Below, piece by piece: positions 45,846 to 57,296 of a stretch of 64,000 nt of DNA; the stretch's first letter is position 1; each line of letters opens with the position of its first letter. The stretch comes from Triglochin maritima (Eukaryota > Streptophyta > Magnoliopsida > Alismatales > Juncaginaceae). The stretch is from positions 34,470,053 through 34,534,052 of the forward strand of contig OY821775.1 in NCBI GenBank assembly GCA_963682175.1, in the 5' to 3' direction. Below the pieces are notes generated by a model. That model saw only the letters and a list, made by a program, of their open reading frames with translations. It did not search any database and was not told the origin of the DNA. Both the position numbers and the translations under genes were made by a program.

Positions 45846-47033
45846 GAGTCTTAATAACTTGTGTAATCTTGACTATATAAGAGTTAAAACTTACTCACAT
45901 ACACACTAGGTTCATTGTTGAAGTCACACACAAAATTTCACATCAATTGGACTTCAATAGATCACCCAAACCTAAGCCAGAAAATCACCTAAACCTTATC
46001 TACCCGTGAAAAAGGTCGACCGAACCTAGTTCTCTATTTGACCGTTTCAACCAGTTAGCCTGCAAAGATTTTACCTAACTCCTCTGGTTGACTGCTTGGA
46101 CCTTTTCGGTCGATTGTTTTTGGATTTTCGGATGACCATTATACTTGTCGTATTCTTCATACTGTCATATTTATATAAATCCAACCTACCCCTAAAATAC
46201 ATTTGGCCACCGGTCGAACGTTGACCCAGAAACGGTCGACTGGTTATTTTCGGTCGAAGGAATCCATATCTTGTGTTTGACCGATTACTTTTTCCCTGAC
46301 CAAAATTCCCCAAACAGTCGATCGTCTCATGCTTTTGGTTTGACCGTTCATTTAAGTGAACTTAAGTTAGAGCCTAGTAGGTTCGACAGGTGTGCTTATG
46401 GTTCGAACGTTTCTTTAAGAATAAAGAAACGGTCGATTGTTATGCCCAATCTGGTCAATGGTTGAGGGACATATTTGCTGAATCTTGATTTCTGTTGGTG
46501 TGTTCTTCACACCAATCAATCAACTCATCCCATAAACTTTAGGAGCTTATAAATAGAGGTCAAAACACATTGTTTAGATAACTCTCCCATTCCAAATTTT
46601 CTCATACACTAGAGAGAAGTCCCTCAATCCTTAAAGCCCTAAATCATACACTCCAAGCCTTAAACTTCCACACCTTTGATTATTTCCATATACTACTCAA
46701 AGTGTGCTCAATTTAGAGAGTGTGATGCACTCAAGTTCTTTATCAAAAGAGTAAAGGCTCCGATGAAAGCCCAAAGCATCCATCTCAGATTGTGAGAAGA
46801 GGATTCCATGCTAGGCGAGGGTTGTTCGCTAGCTTGAAGATTGTCTCCCGACCCGAAACGGGGAGCAGATAGTGAAGTAGGTGGGAGGTCGAACCTCTAT
46901 AAAAACACCCGTGTCCATTGTGGTTTGCATTGCTTTTCCCTACTTGTTTTAATTTGTTTCCGCTGCACATTTTGTTATTTTAAGTAGGGATTAAGTGTAA
47001 TTTGATTAGATAATTAGGGGTCATTATGATCCT
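45846..47033 (+). repeat. Truncated copia LTR of the 12389 family, diverged
   Basis: Plus-orientation relative of 12389-13896, missing its first ~230 bp. It retains degenerate dyads (e.g. 46013/46035, 22 bp apart), a TATA-type 'gcttataaatagagg' at 46546-46560 and the 3' end at about 47033. No primer site follows. Confidence 0.75.
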
Positions 47034-47570
47034 AAAGTATCTTCCTATATTCTATTTCCATAGGACATAATACTATCTTAGCATTTAAGTTCTATCCGGA
47101 AATTCATTATGCTCTGGAAGCATCTCTTTCAATATATTCAACAATGATGTGAAACCAACATCGGTCCAACCATTTCCTACTTTTAAATTGTACAATTTCA
47201 ACACCACTGACAATCTAGTAAATTTGGTGCAACCCTTATACAACGACTTCTCATTGTCACTCAACAAACTACCAAGTAAATCAGGGTTAGTCGAAAACTT
47301 TTCAGCTATATCCTGAACCATGTCCTCTAACTGATCTCCCACGCTTACATTGTCCCCGTCATTCTTGGAACTAAATATTTCATTTCATTGTGTCATATCC
47401 ACCATCTGTAACTTGTGTCGAAACCTTTCTCAAACAAATGATATTTTATTTTCCGAAAAGCCAACACTGACATATTATGACATTTACTGCATGGACAATA
47501 CGCCATGTCTCTGTCATTCCTATTCTTTGAATGATTTTTGGCAACCTCTAAGAACATTTCACTCCGTTCT
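47034..47570 (-). pseudogene. CACTA (En/Spm) TNP2 transposase N-terminal fragment
   Basis: Minus strand, broken frames. Upstream is CPCSKCHN with FEKGFDTSYRWWI and a stop where a second Trp is expected, matching the transposase-associated domain of plant CACTA elements. After a frameshift, 47085-47342 gives LYKGCTKFTRLSVVLKLYNL, GWTDVGFTSLLNILKEMLPE and NEFPD. Then degraded IVLCPMEIEYRKI follows, in the family's order. The catalytic part is missing; the copia LTR fragment begins at 47033. Confidence 0.85.
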
Positions 47571-47689
47571 CATACTCATCACTCAATCAGTTTGAAAGAA
47601 TCCACTCTCAATCCATTTCAATCTAAACATTAACAAAAGTGATAGTTATTATTAAAGTCAAGAAATAAAATTTCAATTTAAAAGAAGGT

Positions 47690-47880
47690 GTTCGTAGATG
47701 ACAAGATCTGGAGACATGAAGATGAGAAAAGAAGGACTCAGGAGAGAGGAGATGAAGTCCTTAATCTAGCGTGGGAATAAGGAAGATTAGAAACCTAACT
47801 AAGCAATCAAGGCAAAAGCAAGCCTAAAGTCCACTCTAGGTCCTTGCATGAAGAATTCGGTAAATCGGTCATCACGCCTT
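47690..47880 (-). repeat. Fragment of gypsy-like leader
   Basis: Resembles 8205-8350: GAAGA-rich stretch, 'ctagcgtggg' and 'gaaacctaactaagcaa' blocks. A short orphan piece. Confidence 0.55.
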
Positions 47881-48239
47881 TTATGCACATTTTCGAACAA
47901 TCTTGTCAACAACAACCAGCAGGATCGTAAGTAACTTTAATAATTTTCATGTCTGGTTCTTATTGTTGGCTTTTTGGCCCTTTAATCTTAATTTTGATAA
48001 TTAACAAACTAATATTATGCATAACTTCAATTACAACATCACACACATCATATTGTCAAATTGCATAGATATTGTGTATTCCAAACAATTATGGTGATCA
48101 AACCAAGGGACTAATCAACTTCAAGATCAAGGCTCAAGACTTGTAATCAAAGCTCAATGACTTCATATGTAATTTTCCATTTATTTGAGTTATAGGATCA
48201 AATGTACACTTGATGCACAAAGGATAAACCTGTCTCTGT

Positions 48240-49030
48240 GGGTCGACCGTTTGCCTCTCTGTCTACCCGAACCTTTTACCAACGGATGACCGAGTGTCTC
48301 TCGGTGAACCGTTTCCTATGAGTCAGTAACCATTGATCTCCTGGAATCCTTGTTTCGGTGTACCGAACCTTACCCGGTCAACCCTCTCCTTAGAGTCAGT
48401 AAGCACTTGATCTTCCTAGAATCCTTGTGTCATTTTACCGACCTCTATCCGGTCAACCGTTTCCCTATCCCCAGTAGCTTCGAAATTTCTCTGGATATCT
48501 CTATTCGGTATACTGAAGGAGTATCACTCATCCGAACATCACTTGTGTCTTTTGGCCTAAATGACTTCATCTTATTGGCCCACGTGACACAAACTAACTC
48601 CAACAGACTTATCTTTTGTCGTTTAGCAACAATCTTTGAAACGTCCATACCGGTCTACCGATCACCCTTCGGATTACCGAAGTCTTGTTATCAATCAAAA
48701 CATAACAGGTATTTTTCCACGTAATATTTCAACCGTTATCGATAAACCAATTTCCCAGGCAATGTCATCAGAAAACCCACACATGTATCGGTCAACCGAC
48801 CTTGCCACGGTCTACGGAACATGATCACCAAGTCACACCAATTCTTTACTGTCCATTTGGCACGGTGCACCGAAGTGTTCTCGGTCGACCAAATTTAATT
48901 AGCAAATATTAGGAAAAAGTTACTGGAAGTTGGTGAACGATTATCCGACCTATAGTTGGTCTACCGAGTTCTTCAATCTGACCAATTAACCCACTTTTTG
49001 TCGGACGACCGTTGGTGTCCCGGTTGACCG
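48240..49030. promoter_or_regulatory. Ten pairs of CGGT-NN-ACCG dyads, 19-bp spacing
   Basis: Pairs start at 48240/48259, 48283/48302, 48356/48375, 48431/48450, 48506/48525, 48651/48670, 48789/48808, 48863/48882, 48957/48976 and 49002/49021: every spacing is 19 bp. Middle dinucleotides vary (CG, CT, TG, GA, GT, CA, TT, AT, GC). Pair-to-pair distance is often 73-75 bp. The array ends ~100 bp before the TATA box. Confidence 0.88.
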
Positions 49031-49125
49031 AATTCGTCCTGAATTCTGCCCGATCTTAAGTCACATCTTGTTTCCTATTGGTCCAATTCTCACCAACTTA
49101 CCATAACGGCTCTATTTGTTTTGAA

Positions 49126-49132
49126 GGCTATA
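49126..49132 (+). promoter_or_regulatory. TATA box of copia LTR
   Basis: TATATAA within 'ggctatataagcttc', downstream of the dyad array. Confidence 0.65.
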
Positions 49133-49640
49133 TAAGCTTCACTTAAGATACACATTCACTACTTCACTTGCCAAAAATCAATTATACTCTTGTTCTCTCA
49201 ATCTTCAAGTCTTCAAAGCTCCACCAACTCTCATACTTCCATTAAATTCACTCCAAGCTTAATTCCAATCCTTGAGTGCATTCAAGTTAGAGTTCAACAA
49301 CCACATTAAATTTCCATTGTGTTGTAAAGCTATGAGGAAGCACCCTCTCGGGTTATGAGAGGAGATCCGAGCAAGGCGAGGGTGTTCGCTCTGATTGTGA
49401 GAGAATTTATCTTCGACACGGAACGAAGATAATAGTGAATTCTCAAGTAGGGATCGGAGGATCGATCGGAACTTGAGGAGAGGACTAGATCACGGTGGTG
49501 TGATTGAACCTCTATAAATCTCTAGAGTCATCTTGTGGTTTGCATTCTTTCACTTATTATTTTAATTGTGCAATTGTTTAAGAAAATTAGGAGATAATCT
49601 ATTCACGCCCCTCTAGATTAGTGATCGATCAACTTACATT

Positions 49641-49652
49641 TGGTATCAGAGC
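49641..49652 (+). other. Primer-binding site, iMet type
   Basis: TGGTATCAGAGC two bases after the LTR end. Confidence 0.9.
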
Positions 49653-49681
49653 ATAGGTTTACTCATCTAATCCATTTAGCC

Positions 49682-50367
49682 ATGGAGAGTAACACTAGTC
49701 AACTTAGAGAAGGACTATGTACCACTAGACCCCATTTGCTTACTGGAAATAATTATGCACATTGGAAAAATAGAATGAGAATCTACATCCAATCAATTTC
49801 CTTAAAAATGTGGATATTCCTTGGTAGTAAAAATGTTCCACCCACTAGTGAACAATTAGCAATATTAACTGATGGTATAATTGCTAATGCCGAGATGAAT
49901 GCAAAACATATGAATATATTTGCTTGTGGAGTTGATACTCAAGAATATGGTAGGATTAGTGGATGTGATACCGCTTATGAGATATGAAAATTACTTGAAT
50001 CTCATCATGAAGGATCATCTAGAATGAAAGAAACTAGGGTTGATATATTTGTGCATAAATATGAATTATTCTCTATGCAACCTGATGAAAGTATAAGCGA
50101 GATGAACACTCGCTTCACCGAGATTACTAACAAATTGAAAAATCGTGGTAAGAAGGTGAATGAAGGTGACAAGGTGCGGAAGATTCGTTGATCTCTCTCA
50201 AGTGATTGGGAGAAAAAGACAACCGCCATTGAGGAGGCTCAAGATCCCAACACTTGCAATGTCACTAACGATGGAGAAAAAGAGGTAATCTCAACTCATG
50301 AATCAAACTCATATGATGAATTACTTCATGCCTTTCATGAATTTATTGAAAAATGTTACATATTAGG
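49682..50367 (+). pseudogene. Copia gag, first part, with two stops
   Basis: Starts MESNTSQLREGLCTTRPHLL and has NNYAHWKNRMRIYIQ (DUF4219-like), ACGVDTQEYGRISGCDTAYEI and MNTRFTEITNKLKNRG (UBN2-like). It is clearly related to the intact Gag at 14529-16169. TGA near 49985 stands where the relative has Trp (EIW), and TGA near 50189 stands where it has Ser/Leu (RSLS). The frame is then cut by the solo LTR. The continuation at 51915-52102 is coiled-coil-like and also broken. Confidence 0.88.
50363..50367. repeat. Target-site duplication TTAGG, left
   Basis: Identical to 51910-51914. Confidence 0.9.
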
Positions 50368-51909
50368 TGATTGATATGTTTTAATTAAAACCGCAAGTGC
50401 ACGACCGCGTTGAAGCGGTGGCAAATATGGGTCGATCCACATGGAGGTGTGTCGACTTTTGGTTTGTGCGAAGGCGAGTGGGAAAGAAAGGAGAGAAAGG
50501 TTGGTTACACTAAACTACACTAAAATGCAAAAGGAAATGGAAGATAAGCAATAAAACTAAACCCCAAAGGGGGTAGAGAAAAGAGTGTGAATATAAAGAT
50601 GTGTGTTCAATTATGCTCGTTACAACATGTAGTGCATGAAATCATAAAACTAAATCCAATTTTGCCTCCACATGAAATAAGATAAGATCATATCATTAAA
50701 ACATACAAGACAATAATTGGAATGAAGCTAAATGAACTCATGTATAAAGACTAGACCCTACTATGCCTCCACATGAATTAAGATAACACATTATCATTAA
50801 AACATACAAGTAATTAACCAAGGTAAAGGCAACAAGAGTACATACACTACAAATTGTGTTTCCAATATTAATTCCATCCATATCCTCACCTTATCATTCC
50901 CAGTAAATAGGTCCACTAATCTAAGCATAAGCTAAGCTTCATTCAAGAGCATTAGCATATCGAAGATAAGAGTAAAATCCCATTAGATGGTTATGGAAAT
51001 CATATAAGGCTCAAGGAATTAAGATAACACACACCTAATACACTACATGATCATATCACATATTTCTCCAGCCCCCAAATGGGGATGGAACTACTCACTA
51101 ATCATTACACTACAACCTACATTAACATGAAACATTCTACTGAAATGAAATTAAACTAAGCAAACAAGAATTATTAAAGAAACTAAAATGACATAAAACA
51201 AAACAAGCAAGCATGCATATGAAAGGAAATTAAACTAAGAGAGAAACAACACAATTAAAGGAAAACATCTATTTATTACTCACTCAATTACAACTAGCCT
51301 CTTTCTCCACCAGAGTTTTGCTTCAAGGCTTCACTCTTAGTAGAGAAGATGACCACCAAGAGAGTGATGGGGTACATGAGAGGACGGAGAGTTCTATTTA
51401 TAGCCATAGAAAAAGGTAATCCGGGACAATCCCCCGGTATGGGACTAAACAAATACCAAAAATAGCTTAAACAAACACTAATACATGTGCACGTGAAATC
51501 TTAGCGGATACGAAGAGATCCGGACCGCCAATTAGCGGTCTACAGGATCCGGATCCATCTGGTTTTCATTCCGGGCTTTTCTTTATGTATTTGTTGATCT
51601 TGGATGCATCTACTTTGCTTGTTCAAGCTCGGACCTGAATAGAATTGCCAAAATACTCCCCATGATGGTGTGAAGTTTTCTGTTTTGCTCTTTGGTCCTT
51701 CGGTCTTACGTTCAGGTCCTTCTCCCTTGCATCTTAGTCCCCAGGTCTCACAATTCAGTCATTTTTCCTATCTTTTAGGTCCTTTCATGCCACTTCTCAT
51801 CAAACCTCTTTATTTCTGAAATTCAAACATAAAACTCGTCATGTAGCATTGCTTAGGTGTAAGATAATGGATATAAGATACACATATAAGCATGAAATGA
51901 TGTCAATCA
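50368..51909 (-). repeat. Solo LTR of the 3386-family gypsy-like element
   Basis: 1542 bp, collinear with 3386-4942, flanked by TTAGG duplications and inserted in copia gag. TATA box on the minus strand at about 51396; U5 hairpin at 50405-50418. Formed by LTR-LTR recombination of a full insertion. Confidence 0.93.
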
Positions 51910-51914
51910 TTAGG
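51910..51914. repeat. Target-site duplication TTAGG, right
   Basis: Identical to 50363-50367. Confidence 0.9.
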
Positions 51915-52102
51915 CATAAAAGTAAATTATCTAGGAAAGCTAATCATGATCTAGCTAGTATAAATTAATCATTGTCAAATGAAGTTGATAAGCTTGTGTT
52001 GAAAAATAAAAGGCTTAAAAGAACTCAATGTGGAATCTCATGCTAAAGAAATACATGTTCTTAGAGAATGCAATAAGCAATTGAGAATTGATCTTGAGAA
52101 AT
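51915..52102 (+). pseudogene. Copia gag, second part
   Basis: Continues the coiled-coil-like end of gag after the solo LTR, with frame breaks; ends where an LTR starts at 52103. Confidence 0.65.
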
Positions 52103-53345
52103 TGATTGACATCATTTGATGCTTATATTTGTATCTTATATCCATTATCTTTCACCTAAACAATGCTACGTGACGAGTTTTATGTTTGAATTTCATAAAT
52201 AAACAGGTTTGAAGAGAAGAGGCATAAAAGGACCTAAAAGCATGAAAAAGGACTGAGTTGAGAGACTCAAGGACTAAGCTGCAAAATCGAAGGACCTGAA
52301 CGTAAGATCAAAGGACTAATGAGCAAACAAGAATACTTCACACCATCATGGGTAGTATTTTGACAATTCTATTCTGGACAGAGCACCAACAAGCAAAGTA
52401 GATGCATCAAAGACAAACAAAGCCTTTCAGAAAAGCCCACAAGAAAATCCAGAGTGATCCGAACACTAGACCGCTAATTGGCGGTCCAAGACCGCTAATC
52501 GGCAGTCACTTTTGGTCCGAGTCCGCTACGATGTACGTGGAGCGTGTATTAGTGTGTATTTAGTCTTTTTCTGGTATTTGTTTAGTCCCATACAGGGGGA
52601 TTGTCCCGGATTACCTTTTTCTATGGCTATAAATATAACTCTTCACCTTCTATTGTATTCACCCATTGCTTTGTGGCATTCTCTCTACTTGGAGTAAACC
52701 TTGGAGCAAAATCTCAAGGTGGAGAAGAATGCTACCTTCAATGTGAGTCATCTAATAAAATAAATTTTCTATTGTTTTGTTCTTATGTTGTTTTTTTATG
52801 CATGCTTAACTTAGTTTTATTTCTTTGATTCTAGGCTAAAGTAGTTAGAATGTTTCTTTTCTTCTTTAGTTTAATTGTTAGAGTAATTGTAGTGAGTAGA
52901 TCCATCCCCCGTTGGGGGTGGAGATGATGTTCATACATGCATTAAGGAATGGATATGAATGCTTTATATTTTGATTGTATTGATAAATGTGAATGTATGC
53001 TTGCTTGTTAGAGTAGAATACTACACTTTATGGGTTTTTCCATACATCTTAGACACCTCTCATGCTTGTTTAGGTTCTGAAATAACCATCTTGTGTATAT
53101 GAATGTTCATCAACTAGGTTAGTGAATGGATTGATAGGTTTTTCCATAACCTTTAGAAACTTCCTATGCATGAAAATACTACCTACATGTGTGCCTATAG
53201 AATGCATTCTTCACCATCTTTTTACATGTGTGCACACACTCCACCCCTAGGGGTCTTTCTCTTCTTGATTCCAGCTTAGTTTTACATTCTTTTAGTTTTG
53301 ATTCAAAGTAATCGTTAGTTGCTTCAATCGTTTGTCTTGCTTCAA
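52103..53345 (+). repeat. Truncated LTR of the 3386 family, plus orientation
   Basis: Starts TGATTGACATCATTTGATGC, the reverse of the ending at 4930-4942 and 51890-51909. It follows the LTR through 'gaagagaagaggcataaaaggac' and the CCCC(G/T)TTGGGGG block (52907), then fades out before the U5 end. The 3' limit is approximate. It sits only ~200 bp from the solo LTR, in opposite orientation. Confidence 0.75.
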
Positions 53346-53503
53346 TCGTACCATGTAACATGTTTGTTCGTCTCGTGTCATTGCAACAAGTTCACTTAAC
53401 CAATTAAAGTGATCAACATATAACTGGTCTAACATCATTTGCCTATGGATATGTTGTCTCAATTAAGTTGTCTCGTGTCGGACAAGTTGTTTCATATGTA
53501 AGG
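53346..53503. repeat. MULE-associated repeat, segment 1
   Basis: 'Accatgtaaca.gtttgtt.gtc.cgt' to 'ggacaagttgtttcat', also found at 33600-33760, 56410-56550 and 58795-58870. Split here by an LTR. Confidence 0.65.
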
Positions 53504-54875
53504 TGTAGGATCGTGTGACCCCTAATTCTAATCACTTTTAAACTAATTTCCTACTTGCTTAATCAAAGATGCAGCAGAATAAACAAACAAAAGCAAGCAA
53601 AGAAAATATTGCAAACCACAATGGAAGACGACGTTTTTATAGAGGTTCAGCACCCACACCCGGGTCCTAGTCCTCTCTTGCAAGCTCCGCTCGAATCACC
53701 AAGCTTCGTTCACGACTTCACTATCCACTCCCCGTTCCAGGATGGGAGAGAACGCCTTTACAATCTTTAAGCTCGCGAACAACCCTGACTGAGTTTGGCT
53801 CCTCCTCTCACAATCCAAAAGAGACACTTCGGGCTTTCACTAAAACCTTTACAACTTCTTGATGGCAACAAGTAACCAAGAGTATGGCACTCTAACTTTG
53901 AGCACACTTGAGTAAGATAGGAATTGATCTAAAGTGCCATGATTCAGGCACATTAGGAGTGATCAGGCTACGATTCAATCACATTAGGAGTGATCGGGAC
54001 ACATTTCTCGGCCCATTCGGTCAACCGAATCGGGCGTAATAGTCGACCGTTTTGATAAAGTTGTGGAAATATTCGAACCGAATCAAGACCGGTCGAACCA
54101 ACTAGGCTATAACTTAAGTTCTCTTAAGTTAGCGGTCGAACTAAAAAATGGAACGGTCGACCGAAATCTAACATGTACTATGGGGTTTTATGTTCGGTCG
54201 AACAAAGAGGTTTGGTCGGTCGACCGAAAAACAATAAGCACTATGGGGTTGAAGAAAAAGTCTTCGAACGATCGACCGGGGTCTAGGTAATGGTCAACCG
54301 GTGGCCAAAGTATTTTAGGGTTTTGTTAACTTTATACGAATACGACCGTTGGTATAATACGACAAGTTTAACGGTAACAAGACATGTGTAAACGGTTGAA
54401 CAACATGCACGCAACGGTCGACCAGTTTAACACTATATATTGGATAATAGATTAACTGATCCAATCGGTCGAACTGAGAACTCGTTCGGTCGACCGATTT
54501 TGCTCAGATAGTTCAGGTTTAGGTTTTAGTGTTTTCTGATCTAAGTTTGGGTGACCTATTGAAGTCCAAATGTTATGAGATTTTATGTGTGACTTCTATA
54601 AGGAACCTAGTGTCTATGTGAATGGATTTTAACTCTTATATGCTCAAGATTACATAGATTCCTAAGACTCAAATGAAATACAAAATTACATGTCTTCAAT
54701 AACTTGATTACATATTTTGACTTGAATTCATTTCTTCCTTGAGTATTGATCACCTGTAGAAGTTAGCACAATACAATATATATGTCATGCATAATGTGTG
54801 CTACTCTACATTAATTATAATTAAGATTAGGTAGATTAAATCATCAAAACATAGATTAAGGCAAAAAAGATAACA
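53504..54875 (-). repeat. Copia LTR, diverged relative of the 12389 family
   Basis: Starts TGTAGGATCG, ends near GATAACA. Carries degenerate CGGTCGACCG dyads (e.g. 54018/54040, 22 bp apart). No clean target duplication is visible, so it may be solo or a remnant. Confidence 0.8.
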
Positions 54876-55192
54876 AGGGAATTGTAAAAAAAAATTATCA
54901 CTAAAACCACACAAGATGATACTTAAGTCAAAATGATCCAGCTCGTTTGGTCGAACGACGTAGGACATTTAACACCTACGTCCTGAGCAGGACAGACACG
55001 TCCATATCCTGTGCGGGAAGGGTTCGTCCCGAGCGTGGCCGCATCGTCCTTTTTGGGGACTTCCTCGTCCCTTAAGAAGTCGAACCTGACTTGTTTGGCC
55101 GAATGACACGGCTCGTTTATCTTGATTCAATCCTACCGTCTAACAAGTTTGGTTGTCCCGTCTTAACTTGTAACAAGTTCTCATGTGATGTT
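54876..55192. repeat. MULE-associated repeat, segment 2
   Basis: Resembles 36100-36300 ('gatccagctcgtttggtcgaacgac', 'cctgagc.ggacaga') and ends 'ttctcatgtgATGTT', the left target duplication of the next insertion. Confidence 0.6.
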
Positions 55193-56393
55193 TGATGAGA
55201 ATTTTATTTATACCGCAAGTGCACGGTGTCAATGAAGACGTGGCAAATACGGGTCGAACACAAGGAGGGAGAGATATTGTTTTTTTTTTGATTTTCGATT
55301 AGAGAGAGAGAGAACAATTAAATTGGTTGGTTTTGAGATTTTTGGGTTTTAATTATCTAAAGCAAGAAACATGAACAAATAAAACTAAAACAAGAACAAA
55401 GATGGTGAATTCCGTTGGGTGGAGGTTTAGATATCGGGTTTAGATTAGAGAATTCTGAAACTTATAATAAATCATATTAGTTATAAAGCATTACATGATA
55501 AATGATTTAACATAAACTCAAGTAATCAAAACATACTAATACAAAATTAAAATAATAACATCTTCTCTTCTCATCACCCTAAATTCGTCACCCCCACCCT
55601 TTGGAAAGAGTTAGAAACTCATAGATGGAGGGAAGGAGAAGGAATCCTAGAGAAACTAAGAAAAGAAAATTAAAAACATAAAATAAAAGAAACAGAATTT
55701 TATTGCTAAATTATGGAACAAAAGGAAGAACTCCTCACAACATCGTTCTCGGGGCTATTTATAGCCGATACAAGGGACCTAAGCATGAAATAAGAAAGTA
55801 CACGCGTCAACACGCAACCGGTAAAATTTTTAGAGCATGAATCTAATTTGGTGCGGCAGAATCGCCGCAATTTGCTCTTGAGGTGCGGCGGAATCGCCGC
55901 AATTTTGGCTCAGAATCGACCCGGATTTTTCCTGTGTGTTTATGGTATGATTTCAATGTCATTTGCGTGTCTGGATTGATTCTTGCATATCTTTGGAGAT
56001 CCGAATTAATTTCTTCATATATTTGGAGATCCACATTGATTTTTCTTTATATTTTCTCCATAATAATAAAAGCTACTCGTGATTTGCAATTAGGTCCTTG
56101 ACTTTTTGCAATTAAGTCCCTGGCTACTTTTGTGCTTAAGTCCTTGTTCTTTTCGTAATTAGGTCTTGAATGTTTTTATGCTTGGATACATTTCCATTTG
56201 AAACCCGATAAACTTGAACTTGGTCTTTATGATAGAAACGAGTCTTTTGTACGCGTTTATGCTCGGGATGTGGGTAATTTTCATTCAGGTCCCTGTATTC
56301 TGTAAATAAGACTAAACACATACCTTAGTAGCATTTATTGATATAAAAGTAATCTAAATGAAAGACATATGATGCAATGTATGCAATGCATCA
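55193..56393 (-). repeat. Solo LTR, third gypsy-like subfamily
   Basis: 1201 bp, TGATGAGAATTT...GCATCA, flanked by ATGTT (55188-55192 and 56394-56398). The uninterrupted site is visible in the paralogous repeat at 57210-57225 ('gtgatgtttcaatccaa'). Shares only the U5 block ('accgcaagtgcacgg' plus hairpin) with the 3386 family. TATA-type 'ctatttatag' is at 55758-55767. Confidence 0.9.
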
Positions 56394-57296
56394 ATGTTTC
56401 AATCCAAAACATCACATGTTTGTTTGTCTAGTTCAATGTAGCAAGTTCACTTTACCAATTAAATCGAACTAATTATAGTCGGTCTAACGTCATTTGCAAT
56501 TTGATATGTTGTGAATTAAGTTGTCTCGTGTTGGACAAGTTGTTTCATGTCTTAGAGAAACGTGATTTTTAAGTTGTTAGTTAAGTCGAAACGACCCCGC
56601 TCATTCAGTGGAACGACCCAGGTCGTTTGGACTGAACGAGCCAACTTGTTCGGACCATAAGTTGTTAGTTAAGTCGAAACGACCCCGATCGTTCAGTGGA
56701 ACGACCCAGGTCGTTTCGACTGAATGAGCCAGCTTGTTCGGACCATAAGTTGTTAGTTAAGTCGAAACGACCCCACTTGTTCGGTGGAACGATCCAGGTC
56801 ATTTGTACCGAACGAGCCAACTTGTTTAGACCAAACGAGCCAGCTTGTTCGGACCAAAGGGACAAAAATTGCATCCCGAACGTTCACAGTGGGACAAACT
56901 CGCAGGACACAGGCGTTCCGAACCCACTTGTTTGGAACAACGACCCAACTTGTTTGGAACTAACAAGCCAACCTGTTTGGACCAAACGAGCTAGCTTCTT
57001 TGGTCGACCTCACAAGTATGCTGGGACAGAATTGCTCGAAATGACAAGCGAGCTAGAGTGTGTAACCATGTCAGCTTGTTTGGCCAAATCTGCTCGTTTG
57101 ACCGAATGACCCAACTCATTTTGGGATTTTTACAACTTGTTTATCTTGATTTAATCCTACCGTCAGACAAGTTTGGTTGTCCCGTCTTTACTTGCAACAA
57201 GTTCTCATGTGATGTTTCAATCCAAACACGTCACGTGTTTGTTTGTCCCGTCTCAATATAGCAAGTTTACTTGACAAATTAAATTTAACTACTTAT
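56394..57296. repeat. MULE-associated repeat, segment 3, with 88-bp units
   Basis: 'Gagccagcttgttcggacc' landmarks at 56640, 56728 and 56816 are 88 bp apart (4 x 22). It continues with 22-bp units to 57130, then the 'accgtcagacaagtttggttg' tract. ORF 56696-57109 is a repeat reading. Confidence 0.8.
57292..57296. repeat. Target-site duplication CTTAT, left
   Basis: Identical to 58791-58795. Confidence 0.9.

Larger units (their letters stand above)
47964..49638 (+). repeat. Copia 5' LTR with 19-bp-paired dyad array
   Basis: 1675 bp, TGTTGGC...CTTACA. TATA box TATATAA at about 49126-49132. Related to the 34953 fragment and more distantly to the 12389 family. Confidence 0.9.
47964..52102 (+). 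mobile_element. Copia element: 5' LTR plus broken gag, interrupted by a solo LTR
   Basis: Plus strand: LTR 47964-49638, iMet primer site 49641-49652, gag from 49682. At 50367 a gypsy-like solo LTR (50368-51909) has inserted, and the copia sequence resumes at 51915 until 52102, where another LTR begins. No pol or 3' LTR is present. Confidence 0.88.

Noticed and set aside
45570..45909. ORFs in the GC-rich block of the Tekay-like LTR
   Set aside because: LTR leader sequence; no recognised protein, two overlapping frames.
48240..49030. Possible CRISPR-like array
   Set aside because: Repeats are only 10 bp, spacing alternates 19 bp and variable gaps, the context is a plant LTR, and no cas-like genes exist.
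53504..54875. Target duplication for this LTR
   Set aside because: TAAGG before and AGGGA after do not match; I do not claim a clean insertion site.
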